The position numbers and the translations under genes are program-made. Under the pieces are notes generated by a model. It had not been told where the DNA came from, did not search any database, and was given only the letters and a program-made list of their open reading frames with translations. This document shows positions 54,009 through 62,619 of a stretch of DNA of 64,000 nt, piece by piece; the stretch's first letter is position 1, and each line of letters starts with the position of its first letter. The DNA comes from an uncultured Shewanella sp. (lineage in GTDB: Bacteria > Pseudomonadota > Gammaproteobacteria > Enterobacterales > Shewanellaceae). The stretch spans positions 35,229 through 99,228 of the forward strand of contig NZ_CANLKR010000022.1 in assembly GCF_947491715.1 (NCBI RefSeq). Direction: 5' to 3'.

Positions 54009-54286
54009 AGGAGGCGGTCGCTGAAAGGTAAATAGAGTTTTTATTGTAAATGTTTTGATACAGCTAATTTCTGTAAATATCCATTGGTTTGCTATTCTAT
54101 TAAGTGTAGTGCAAGTATTTTTCTCTAAATTTAAGGTTTCAAAATGACTCACCTTTTTTGCTTCCTTAGGTTTTTGGTGATCCAATGAGATAATAATAAG
54201 TTAATAAATTCGTCGTTTTTATTTTTTATTAAGGAAAATTGAGGCAAGGTGATGCGGGAGTACTTTGCTTCCTAAGGAAAGCGTCA

Positions 54287-55141
54287 ATGGTCTTAACAAA
54301 TAAAGGCAGTCATTACTTTTACACCAATGATGGCATTAAATTACATTATCTGGATAAAGGTGAAGGTGAGGCTATTGTCATGTTGCCTGGCTGGTCTCAG
54401 TCGGTTGAACAGTATCATAATCAAATGGATTTTTTCAGTCAGCATTATCGAGCGATTGCACTTGATATGAGGGGGCATGGGCACTCGGAAATTGCAAAGT
54501 ATGGTTATAAAGTCTATCGATTGGCGAAAGATCTGGATGAACTATTAGTGCATCTATCTCTAGATAATGTGGTGTTGTTAGGGCACGGTTTAGGCTCTGC
54601 GGTGATCTTGTGTTATTGGGATTTATTTGGGGCGCATAAAGTCAATAAACTGGTTTTAGTTGAGAGAGTGGCCGCTATGGTCAGTAACCCTGAATGGAGC
54701 GCTCAGCAAATAGCAGATTATGGCCCTCTGGTGGATCCTGATTCGGCAATGGAGATTTATAATACGGTTTATGGCTGTCAGGGAAATAATTATAAAGCCA
54801 TGTTATTGAATCATGAAATCTCCGATAAAATGCCTGTAAAAGAAAAACAATGGTTAATTGAGAATAGTTACAATTTTCCTGGCAAGTATGCCGCAGAGTT
54901 GATTTATAATCACTTTCATCAAGATTGGCGAGATGTCATTTCGCGCATTTCCGTGCCGACACTGATAGTTGGGGGACGAGGGAGTCCCACATCTGTGAGC
55001 TCTCAAGAGTGGATCCATGAGCAAATTAAAGGCTCTAAATTGGTTATTTTTGAGGAAGAAGAAGGAGGAAAGCATTTTATGTTTATTGAGGGAGCCGATA
55101 AGTTTAATCGTTTAGTGGATGAGTTCATGAAAGCACATTGA
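54287..55141 (+). CDS. Alpha/beta-hydrolase fold protein lacking the nucleophile
   Basis: The ATG at 54287 has AAGGAAAG at good spacing; a TTG at 54239 is less likely. The fold pattern is clear: VMLPGWSQS oxyanion loop, LDMRGHGHSE, and the strand-turn-helix LLGHGLGSA at 98-105. The nucleophile position (Ser in GxSxG) is Gly101. Where an acid residue is expected the protein has VGGRGSPTSV, with no Asp; the His in GGKHFMFIEG is kept. It is therefore probably not a classical hydrolase and may be a pseudo-enzyme, binding protein or use other chemistry. Confidence 0.8.
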   Translation: MVLTNKGSHYFYTNDGIKLHYLDKGEGEAIVMLPGWSQSVEQYHNQMDFFSQHYRAIALDMRGHGHSEIAKYGYKVYRLAKDLDELLVHLSLDNVVLLGHGLGSAVILCYWDLFGAHKVNKLVLVERVAAMVSNPEWSAQQIADYGPLVDPDSAMEIYNTVYGCQGNNYKAMLLNHEISDKMPVKEKQWLIENSYNFPGKYAAELIYNHFHQDWRDVISRISVPTLIVGGRGSPTSVSSQEWIHEQIKGSKLVIFEEEEGGKHFMFIEGADKFNRLVDEFMKAH

Positions 55142-55161
55142 AGGGATTGTAACTGACAAAC

Positions 55162-55186
55162 AAAAGCGGCTTAATCGGCCGCTTTT
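55162..55186. terminator. Terminator between the hydrolase-like gene and grxB
   Basis: AAAAGCGGC and GCCGCTTTT pair around a 7-base loop, with A- and T-runs on both sides, so it can serve both convergent genes. Confidence 0.85.
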
Positions 55187-55208
55187 ATTTTACGTTAAAT
55201 TTATCAAT

Positions 55209-55859
55209 TTAAACGGCGACGTCATCAAACAAATGTATTCCTGTGATGGTCGATACTTCTTCAATATATTGACGGACTGTTGCTGGAAACTGAATGTCTT
55301 TAATGACAGTGAGGTTTCTCAATGTTGGGAAAATATTGATGTCATCATAGTTAAGGCGATTGTGTCGCTCTGATGGCAAGACTAGCCAATCAATCTTTTC
55401 AAGTTGTGGATGTAGCCGGTTTAAGTATTCAGCTGTATTGTAATAAGCCGTGTCAAAGTTTATGCCCATTGTCTGGGTTTTCTTCTGCGTAAACCAATCC
55501 CTGGCTTCATCACACTGAAATTCTGGAAGAGGGATTTTTAGCCAGCGAGGGTACATTAAGGCAGAGCTTAATTGCTTCGTTTTGGTTATCCATTCATTAA
55601 TTACACTATCTAAACGAGCAAGATCAAGCATTGGCTGATCCGCTATTTGATCTAGGTAGCTGGCAATGTCTAAACTTTCGGCCATATAACTGCCATCGGC
55701 TTTTTGTAAAATAGGCACCAGATTGGCCCCCACTTTTTCAATGCGAGCTTGAACGTCATGGTTTTGCAAAAAGACATACTCGACATCCAGTTGTTTGTAA
55801 CCCACGACCATCATAGCTTTAACGCAATAAGGGCAATGATCAAAGAGAAAGAGTTTCAT
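55209..55859 (-). CDS. grxB: Glutaredoxin 2
   Basis: The 216-residue protein has the active site CPYC at 9-12, and the GST-like N-terminal fold continues with NLVPILQKADGSYMAESLDI. The all-helical C-terminal half fits Grx2, which reduces protein disulfides with glutathione. It is monocistronic in appearance, about 190 bp after panC on the same strand. Confidence 0.92.
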   Translation of the reverse strand: MKLFLFDHCPYCVKAMMVVGYKQLDVEYVFLQNHDVQARIEKVGANLVPILQKADGSYMAESLDIASYLDQIADQPMLDLARLDSVINEWITKTKQLSSALMYPRWLKIPLPEFQCDEARDWFTQKKTQTMGINFDTAYYNTAEYLNRLHPQLEKIDWLVLPSERHNRLNYDDINIFPTLRNLTVIKDIQFPATVRQYIEEVSTITGIHLFDDVAV

Positions 55860-56050
55860 ATTAGAAGGCCAAAAAGAGTCATGACATTATTTTACGCTGA
55901 TAAATCTAGAAAGCCATGATGTATAAACATCTTCGACTTAATCGGTACTGGAGGTTTAAGCATAAAATCAATGGGCTAAGCAATTTAGCCCGAGACGTTA
56001 AATGATATCATTTTACGCGATATCAATTTAAATGAGATTAGTGCGATCCG

Positions 56051-56896
56051 CTAACGGCTCACACACAGATTATCGATTAGACGAGTGGTGCCCATTTTTG
56101 CCGCGATTAAAATAACCAGTGATTTATCATCATTGGATGCAGGGTAGAGGTTGTTGGCGTTACGTATTTCAACATACTCAGGCTCAAAACCTACATTGAT
56201 GAGTGTTTGCTCATGTTCTTGCGTGATCTCATTGAGGTGAATGCCTTGTGTGATGTCATTAGCAATGGCATCCATGACCTGTTTAATGGTGGCGGCTTGC
56301 TGTTTCTCAGAGGACGTTAGATAACCATTACGAGAGCTCATAGCAAGCCCTGACTTTTCACGCATGGTTTCTATGCCAATGATTTCAATGGGTAAGGACA
56401 AATCTTCAACCATGGTTTTAATGACCAAAAGTTGTTGAAAATCTTTTTGACCAAAAAAAGCAAAATCAGGTTGAATAATATTAAAGAACTTACACACCAC
56501 CGTAGCCACGCCTCGAAAGTGTCCAGGGCGGCCTGCACCACAAAGGGTTTCTGATATTTTTGGGACTTCGACGTAGGTTTGTACGTCCATGCCATTTGGA
56601 TACACTGTGGCCGCATTGGGGGCGAAGAGTAAGGCTGTACCGGCATCCGTTAATGCTTGTTGATCGGCGGCTAAGGTTCTTGGATAGGAGTCAAGATCTT
56701 CATTTTGTCCAAATTGCATGGGATTGACAAAAATGGAGGCCACCACATGATCGGCTTTTTGAGCGGCAGCTTCCACTAAGCTAATATGGCCTTGGTGTAA
56801 GTTGCCCATTGTCATGACTAAGGCTACGGTTTCGCCTTTTTCTCGCCAATGTTTAACTTGAGCTCGCACTTGGCTAACAGTGTGAAGAGTGATCAT
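56051..56896 (-). CDS. panC: Pantothenate synthetase
   Basis: The enzyme joins pantoate and beta-alanine with ATP. The nucleotide site TMGNLHQGHISLV (HxGH) and the family blocks FVNPMQFGQNEDL, GRPGHFRGVATVV and AMSSRNGYLT are present. It has 281 residues, the normal size. It follows panB by 67 bases and completes the CoA pathway steps of this operon. Confidence 0.97.
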   Translation of the reverse strand: MITLHTVSQVRAQVKHWREKGETVALVMTMGNLHQGHISLVEAAAQKADHVVASIFVNPMQFGQNEDLDSYPRTLAADQQALTDAGTALLFAPNAATVYPNGMDVQTYVEVPKISETLCGAGRPGHFRGVATVVCKFFNIIQPDFAFFGQKDFQQLLVIKTMVEDLSLPIEIIGIETMREKSGLAMSSRNGYLTSSEKQQAATIKQVMDAIANDITQGIHLNEITQEHEQTLINVGFEPEYVEIRNANNLYPASNDDKSLVILIAAKMGTTRLIDNLCVSR

Positions 56897-56963
56897 AACG
56901 GCTTGATCCTATCGATTATCATTTCATCATTAATGCAGTAATTAATGTCATTAACTCACGTAA

Positions 56964-57758
56964 TTAACTAAAAGTATGTTCAGGGCTAGGGAAAGTACCT
57001 TGTGCGACTTCGTCAATGTAAGCACGGATAGCACTGCGAATTTCGCCTGTTTGTTTAAGGTAGTTTTTAGAAAAACGTGGTATATAACCACTTGAGATCC
57101 CAAGTACATCGTGCATGACTAAAATTTGACCGTCAGTATCATTACCTGCACCTATACCAATAACGGGAATAGTCAGTGCCTCTGTAATGGTTTTTGCTAA
57201 TGAAGCTGGAATGCACTCCACAACCAGTAATTGTGCCCCAGCAGCTTCTAATGCTTTGGCTTCATCAAGAATACGTTGCGCATTATCGGCATCACGGCCT
57301 TGTACTTTAAAGCCGCCAAAAACATGAACAGATTGTGGCGTTAAGCCTAAATGGGCACAAACAGGAATGCCTCGCTCTGTTAATTTGGTGACAGTCTCCA
57401 GTAGCCAATGGCCGCCTTCCACTTTGACCATATTAGCGCCAGCTTTCATCAAGGTGCTGGCGTTCATCATGGCTTGCTCTGACGTGGCATAACTCATAAA
57501 AGGCATGTCGGCAATCAGTAATGCGCGTTCGATACCTCGGCGAACACAGCGAGTATGGTAGGCGATATCTTCAACGGATACAGGCAAAGTGTCTGAATGT
57601 CCTTGAAGTACCATACCCATCGAGTCGCCCACTAAGAGCACATCAACTCCCTCACTGTCAAAAGCACTGGCAAAACTGGCATCATATGCCGTTAACGCAG
57701 TGAATTTCTTCCCTTCTTGCTTAAATTTTAATAAGGTTGAACCCGTGATTTTTGACAT
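56964..57758 (-). CDS. panB: 3-methyl-2-oxobutanoate hydroxymethyltransferase
   Basis: The enzyme transfers a hydroxymethyl group from 5,10-methylene-tetrahydrofolate to ketoisovalerate to give ketopantoate. Signatures: TALTAYDASFASAFDSEGVD, VLLVGDSMGMVLQGH, MVKVEGG, HLGLTPQ and IGIGAG. It has 264 residues. It lies 25 bases after folK, linking folate and pantothenate genes. Confidence 0.97.
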   Translation of the reverse strand: MSKITGSTLLKFKQEGKKFTALTAYDASFASAFDSEGVDVLLVGDSMGMVLQGHSDTLPVSVEDIAYHTRCVRRGIERALLIADMPFMSYATSEQAMMNASTLMKAGANMVKVEGGHWLLETVTKLTERGIPVCAHLGLTPQSVHVFGGFKVQGRDADNAQRILDEAKALEAAGAQLLVVECIPASLAKTITEALTIPVIGIGAGNDTDGQILVMHDVLGISSGYIPRFSKNYLKQTGEIRSAIRAYIDEVAQGTFPSPEHTFS

Positions 57759-57782
57759 AATTTAAACCTAATTCATACTGTG

Positions 57783-58292
57783 TTATTGCGCCAAAGCATA
57801 CGAAGCGTGCGTTGGCGCTTCAATCACACTTAACTCTTGTTGTAATGCAGGTGTGATATACCTTTTTAAGGGGGTACCACAAGGTAAAATGAGTGTTGGT
57901 GCCAGTTCAAACAGGGGGACCAAAACAAAGCTACGTTGTGTCATTCCCATATGCGGAACGGTTAATCTTGAGGTTGATATGTGCTCAGCACCATAAAGAA
58001 TAATATCCAAATCTAAGGTTCTCGGCCCCCAATGCTCCCGTCTTACCCGTCCTTGATTGTGTTCAATGCGTTGTAATGCATCAAGTAAAGCAATAGCCGA
58101 TAAATGTGTATGAAAACCAGCAACCGCATTAACAAAATCAGGTTGTACAACGTCACCCATAGGCTTTGAGCGATAATAGCGAGACACTTTAAAATCAGAG
58201 TCAGACAGCCGTGACAGTGCTTGACAGGCTGAGTCTAATTGCGACTTCGGTTCGGCTAAATTGGCGCCCAATGCGACATAAACTAAGGTCAT
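57783..58292 (-). CDS. folK: 2-amino-4-hydroxy-6-hydroxymethyldihydropteridine pyrophosphokinase
   Basis: This is the HPPK step of folate synthesis. VALGANLAEP opens the protein, and the family signature RREHWGPRTLDLDIILYG is complete. It has 169 residues. The start codon overlaps the pcnB stop by four bases, so it is translationally coupled to the poly(A) polymerase. Confidence 0.96.
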   Translation of the reverse strand: MTLVYVALGANLAEPKSQLDSACQALSRLSDSDFKVSRYYRSKPMGDVVQPDFVNAVAGFHTHLSAIALLDALQRIEHNQGRVRREHWGPRTLDLDIILYGAEHISTSRLTVPHMGMTQRSFVLVPLFELAPTLILPCGTPLKRYITPALQQELSVIEAPTHASYALAQ

Positions 58293-59686
58293 GTGCTTGA
58301 CGTATCCTGATTATTGCTTGGTTTACGACGGCGCCCTTGATTAGAGCGACGTCTGCGCGGTGATTGTTTATTGGCCGAGCGAGCAATGACACTTCGCTGT
58401 TCTTCACTGCCTTCGACAAAACTTTTCCACCAAGCCGCTTGCTTGGCAATCGTGCCGCCTTCAGCATCAGCACGCAATAACAGTAAATCGTAAGCGGCTC
58501 TGAATTTAGGGTGTTCCATAAATTTAAAGGCGCGTGTGCCTCGATTACGTTCAAACCTGAGTTGTAGCTGCCAAATATCTTTAGTGATGGTACTAAAACG
58601 TCTTGGAATACTGATAGAGCGGCATTGTTGCTCCATCACATCTCCCATAGCAGCATAATAGGCATCATAAGCGCTTAAGCCACTTTCAAGTGCGATATCA
58701 TCAGCCCGTTGACTGAGAGGGTACCAAAGCAAAGCGGCATAGAAGAAAGCTGGAGTCACAGGCTTTTCTTGTTGAATTCTTTGATCGGTATTGTCCATCA
58801 TTTGTTCAATGAGAGCAGAAATCGGTGCTTGGTTGTCTTCATTCAGTTGCGTGTCAACCAGTGGAAATAGAGGGCGAAATAAACCTAACTCACGCATCAT
58901 ATGGTAATTCTTTCGCGCTTTACCCGATAAGAACATCTTGAGGACTTCTTCATACATGCGTGCGGCAGGAATGTCTTTTAATAAAGACGCTAAGTTAGGA
59001 ATAGGTTTAGCGGCTCTTGCATCGATTTGCATGTCTAATTTAGTGGCAAAGCGCACGGCGCGTAACATGCGCACGGGATCTTCACGATAACGGGTTTCGG
59101 GATCGCCAATTAATCTTAATGTACGAGAGCTCAGATCGTGTAAGCCGCCACCATAGCTGTGAATACTAAAGTCACTGATATCGTAATATAGGGCATTGAC
59201 GGTAAAATCACGTCGTTCGGCATCTTCATCAATGGTGCCGTAAACATTGTCACGTAATAGGCGGCCAGAAGCGTTGGTTTTAGATATTTTTTCGCCGCTA
59301 TCAACATGATGGCCCCGTAAGGTCGCCACTTCAATGACATCGCGCCCAAAAACAATATGCGCTAAACGAAAGCGTCGTCCCACAAGACGACAATTGCGAA
59401 ATAAGCGTTTAATTTCTTCAGGAGTAGCATTAGTGACCACATCAAAGTCTTTTGGGGCGAGTCCCAGCAAAATATCTCTGACTCCGCCGCCAACTAAGTA
59501 AGCTTTGTAGCCTGATTTATGTAATCTATACAGAACCTTGAGGGCATTTTCGCTAATTTGTCTGCGAGAAATACTATGATCTTTTCTCGGCACAACATCC
59601 AGCGTAAGCCCATCGGATGTGGCTTCTTCTGTGGTTGCTTTATCTTCAAATAGCTGTTTGCAGAATTGACTAATACGGCGAAAAAT
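58289..59686 (-). CDS. pcnB: Poly(A) polymerase I, with an AUU start codon
   Basis: The nucleotidyltransferase site GYKAYLVGGGVRDILLGLAPK with DFDVVT is clear, followed by the head domain and an Arg/Lys-rich tail (RRRRSNQGRRRKPSN). The first ATG/GTG-type start in frame is a GTG at 59593, but the frame extends 31 codons upstream as IFRRISQFCKQLFEDK, matching the E. coli N-terminus MFTRVANFCRKV. The E. coli gene is known to start with AUU. Here ATT at 59684-59686 is preceded at 6 bases by AGAGG. With this start the protein has 465 residues, the usual size. It polyadenylates RNA. Confidence 0.93.
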   Translation of the reverse strand: MFRRISQFCKQLFEDKATTEEATSDGLTLDVVPRKDHSISRRQISENALKVLYRLHKSGYKAYLVGGGVRDILLGLAPKDFDVVTNATPEEIKRLFRNCRLVGRRFRLAHIVFGRDVIEVATLRGHHVDSGEKISKTNASGRLLRDNVYGTIDEDAERRDFTVNALYYDISDFSIHSYGGGLHDLSSRTLRLIGDPETRYREDPVRMLRAVRFATKLDMQIDARAAKPIPNLASLLKDIPAARMYEEVLKMFLSGKARKNYHMMRELGLFRPLFPLVDTQLNEDNQAPISALIEQMMDNTDQRIQQEKPVTPAFFYAALLWYPLSQRADDIALESGLSAYDAYYAAMGDVMEQQCRSISIPRRFSTITKDIWQLQLRFERNRGTRAFKFMEHPKFRAAYDLLLLRADAEGGTIAKQAAWWKSFVEGSEEQRSVIARSANKQSPRRRRSNQGRRRKPSNNQDTSST

Positions 59687-59942
59687 GGGACACCTCTGAT
59701 TTAGATTGTCACTAAGATTAAAAATTTAGGGGCATATGATACCTCAAAAATTATAGATCCCCAAGCCAGCTGAACCTATGTGTTTTTTGTGCCGTTTAGG
59801 CGCTTAAAAACCAGGGTAACAGCATAGCTGTTTGTGTGGTGAGGTATTGGAGTCTAAATCCTGTTGGAAGCTGCTGAGATCTAGGAATGGTGTCATTGAG
59901 GGATGGGAGAAACCTGAATTAATGTAAGAGGTAATGTAAGAG

Positions 59943-60818
59943 TTAACGCAAGAGTATTTCAGTTTGTATGGGGATAGTGTTGGGGTCAAACTGAGCGCTA
60001 GCCTGAGCCAGCATAATGCGGGGATCGGCTTCAACAGTGACCGTTTTTTGTCCTAAAAATGCCAGGGCTTGATTAATGCTATTTTGGGGCTTCAATATAT
60101 CGATGGCAGTTGCATGATTTTGTTTTGATAATTTTCTTCCTTCCTCTTCACAGGCCAGCGGTAAATGGAACCAATCTGGATGGAGTTTATTCAGTAAGTG
60201 AAATAAGCTCATTTGCCTACCTGTAGGAAGGAGCAAATCACTGCCTCTGACGACTTCTGTTATTTGCTGAAAGGCATCATCAATCACAACGGCTAATTGA
60301 TAAGCATATAAGCCATCGCTGCGTTTAATGATAAAATCTTCCCCTGCAAAGTCGGCAGGAATAGGGATAGCGCCCTTTATTTGATCTTGGAACTGGGTAA
60401 TGGCAATGGGATTGCGAACACGAATGGCCCCCGATGATTTTAGTTTCTGTCCACAACGGCCATCATAAATCCCGCCCATGGTTTTAATGTCTTTGCGGGA
60501 ACACTGACAAAAGTAAGCTTGATTTTTACTCAACAATTCATCGATAACGGCTTGATAGTCGTCAATTCGCTGACTTTGATAGAGCACTGTTTCATCCCAT
60601 TCAAAACCAAAAGCTTCAAGGCTCTGTAAAATGAGATCTGCGGCGCCTAACTGTTCACGGGGAGGATCGATATCTTCCATACGAACGAGCCATTGCCCTT
60701 GTGCTGAGCGAGCGCGTAAATAGCTTCCTAAGGCAGCGACTAAGGAGCCAAAATGTAAAGGGCCAGACGGTGAGGGAGCGAATCGACCTCGATAAGTTAG
60801 ATCAGTCGAATGTGTCAT
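59943..60818 (-). CDS. gluQ: Glutamyl-Q tRNA(Asp) synthetase
   Basis: The enzyme attaches glutamate to the queuosine of tRNA(Asp). It is a truncated GluRS: RFAPSPSGPLHFGSLVAALG holds the HIGH-type motif, YFCQCSRKD with GGIYDGRC is the zinc site, and RKLSKQN is the KMSKS-type motif. There is no anticodon-binding domain. It has 291 residues. It lies between dksA and pcnB, as in E. coli. Confidence 0.95.
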   Translation of the reverse strand: MTHSTDLTYRGRFAPSPSGPLHFGSLVAALGSYLRARSAQGQWLVRMEDIDPPREQLGAADLILQSLEAFGFEWDETVLYQSQRIDDYQAVIDELLSKNQAYFCQCSRKDIKTMGGIYDGRCGQKLKSSGAIRVRNPIAITQFQDQIKGAIPIPADFAGEDFIIKRSDGLYAYQLAVVIDDAFQQITEVVRGSDLLLPTGRQMSLFHLLNKLHPDWFHLPLACEEEGRKLSKQNHATAIDILKPQNSINQALAFLGQKTVTVEADPRIMLAQASAQFDPNTIPIQTEILLR

Positions 60819-60991
60819 GAGAATAGAGTGAGAAAAATAAAGGGTTCAAGGGGATGATAAACATATGGGGAGTAGCATTTAGGGTATAAAAGTACCGTCA
60901 TGGCAATAGGGCATAATCGTCGGCAATCCTTTTGAAAGACAAGAAAATAAGCGATAGACAAAAACTGGCCATCGCTTATCTACTAGAGAGA

Positions 60992-61435
60992 TTAACCCGC
61001 CAGTTGTTTTTCTTTAATTTCAGCCAAAGTTTTACAATCAATGCATTGATCGGCTGTTGGGCGAGCTTCGAGGCGGCGAACACCGATCTCGATACCACAA
61101 GAATCACAGAAACCGAAATCATCCTCTTCAATTTTTTGAAGGGTTTTTTCAATTTTCTTAATCAATCTACGCTCTCTGTCACGAGCACGTAATTCTAAGC
61201 TGAACTCTTCTTCTTGGGCTGCACGGTCGACAGGATCAGGGAAATTGGCTGCTTCGTCTTGCATATGGTTGAGGGTACGATCTACCTCCTCTCGCAGTTG
61301 TCCTCGCCATGCTTCAAGGATCACCTTGAAATGGGTCAACTGCTCTGAATTCATGTATTCCTCACCCGGTTTTTCTTGGTAAGGATCGACTCCTGCTATA
61401 GCGAGTACGCCAAGTTTTTTGTTGCCTTCAGGCAT
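60992..61435 (-). CDS. dksA: RNA polymerase-binding transcription factor DksA
   Basis: The 147-residue protein has a coiled-coil (about 35-110) with the tip motif DPVDRA (DxxDxA), and a zinc finger CDSCG...CIDC near 113-137. It binds the polymerase secondary channel and acts with ppGpp in the stringent response. Spacing to gluQ and sfsA (more than 150 bp each) suggests its own promoter. Confidence 0.97.
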   Translation of the reverse strand: MPEGNKKLGVLAIAGVDPYQEKPGEEYMNSEQLTHFKVILEAWRGQLREEVDRTLNHMQDEAANFPDPVDRAAQEEEFSLELRARDRERRLIKKIEKTLQKIEEDDFGFCDSCGIEIGVRRLEARPTADQCIDCKTLAEIKEKQLAG

Positions 61436-61603
61436 AACGCATCTCCTGTTAATCGTTTGCGTTCTGGGTGTCCATAATTAATGGCCGCTATCTATACCAG
61501 AATACATAAGTATAATCAAATAATTTATTTTTATTTTATTTTAGCAAAAACTTATTAATGACTATGGGGGCCTAAGGCCTTTTTATCAATACTTGACGTA
61601 AAT

Positions 61604-62308
61604 TTAATCGTTGAACGCACAAGGTTTAACCAATTTAATTTCATCTTTATTCAGACTACAGCGATACGCTAACACTTCCACGCCCGCTTTTTGCGCTTGC
61701 TTAAGTAATGTTGCGTAGTCTGGATCTATATGCTTCGCGGCTTTAACGCTTTGTATCCCTGAATGTTGTACGACAAAAAGTAATACCGCTCTGTGGCCTG
61801 CCTTCACCATTTCCATGAGTTCTCGTAAATGTTTTTGACCTCGAGTGGTGACAGAGTCAGGAAAATAGCCTTGCTCGCCTTCCAGTAAGGTGCAACTTTT
61901 CACTTCTATATAGCAAAGGGGTAAATGTTCTGCTTCCAGTAAAAGATCAATACGACTATTTTCGTTACCGTATTTTACTTCTCTTTTTACGCTTTCGTAA
62001 CCTAATAGCTCAGTAACGATCCCAGCTTTGATGGCTTCTTCGGCAAGAGCGTTGGCGCGGCCGGTATTGATCCCAATATAATGATTATCGCTCGTTTGCA
62101 TTAACTCCCAGGTACGAGAATATTTGCGTTTTGGATTAGTGGAAGTTGAAAACCACACTTTATGATCTGGATACAAACAATTTTTCATGGAGCCTGTGTT
62201 GGGGCAATGTAGGGTGACTTCTGTGCCATCTTCTAATCGAACATCGGCTAAAAAGCGTTTATAACGCTTAATTAAAGTACCTGATTCAAAAGCGGGTGAA
62301 AATTTCAT
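61604..62308 (-). CDS. sfsA: SfsA family DNA/RNA-binding nuclease-like protein
   Basis: The 234-residue product starts MKFSPAFESGTLIKRYKRFL and has TLHCPNTGSMKNCLYP and RIDLLLEAEHLPLCYIEVKS, the SfsA core with a PD-(D/E)xK-like fold. In E. coli it affects maltose and sugar-fermentation genes, but its molecular activity is not settled. It starts the block of conserved genes on this strand; pepB is divergent. Confidence 0.95.
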   Translation of the reverse strand: MKFSPAFESGTLIKRYKRFLADVRLEDGTEVTLHCPNTGSMKNCLYPDHKVWFSTSTNPKRKYSRTWELMQTSDNHYIGINTGRANALAEEAIKAGIVTELLGYESVKREVKYGNENSRIDLLLEAEHLPLCYIEVKSCTLLEGEQGYFPDSVTTRGQKHLRELMEMVKAGHRAVLLFVVQHSGIQSVKAAKHIDPDYATLLKQAQKAGVEVLAYRCSLNKDEIKLVKPCAFND

Positions 62309-62412
62309 ATTACATCATAGAGTAAGAAGACTAGATAAAGAGCATATCAAGATTAAGGTCTGAAAATAAGGGGTGATAAGTATCAAGGGGATAAACAGAG
62401 TGCCATCATCTA

Positions 62413-62460
62413 AGTACAGCACAGAGTACAGTAGAGAGTGCAGTAAAGAGTGTGATAAAC
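62413..62460 (+). repeat. Four degenerate 12-bp tandem units between sfsA and pepB
   Basis: The units AGTACAGCACAG, AGTACAGTAGAG, AGTGCAGTAAAG and AGTGTGATAAAC lie head to tail. They lie about 105 bases above the sfsA start and 160 bases before pepB, in the shared promoter region. Confidence 0.65.
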
Positions 62461-62619
62461 GGTGTGCTTACAACCTGTAATCGAGTAAACTCTTTGCATT
62501 ATAACCCCTACATTTTTACAACAACTTTCTAGCAACTGAGGCGATAAAGCGTCTGATAATTGTTTTATTCCTTGAGATAAATGGTTTAAGTGATGCAAGA
62601 AAGTGTTACAGGAGTCAAA

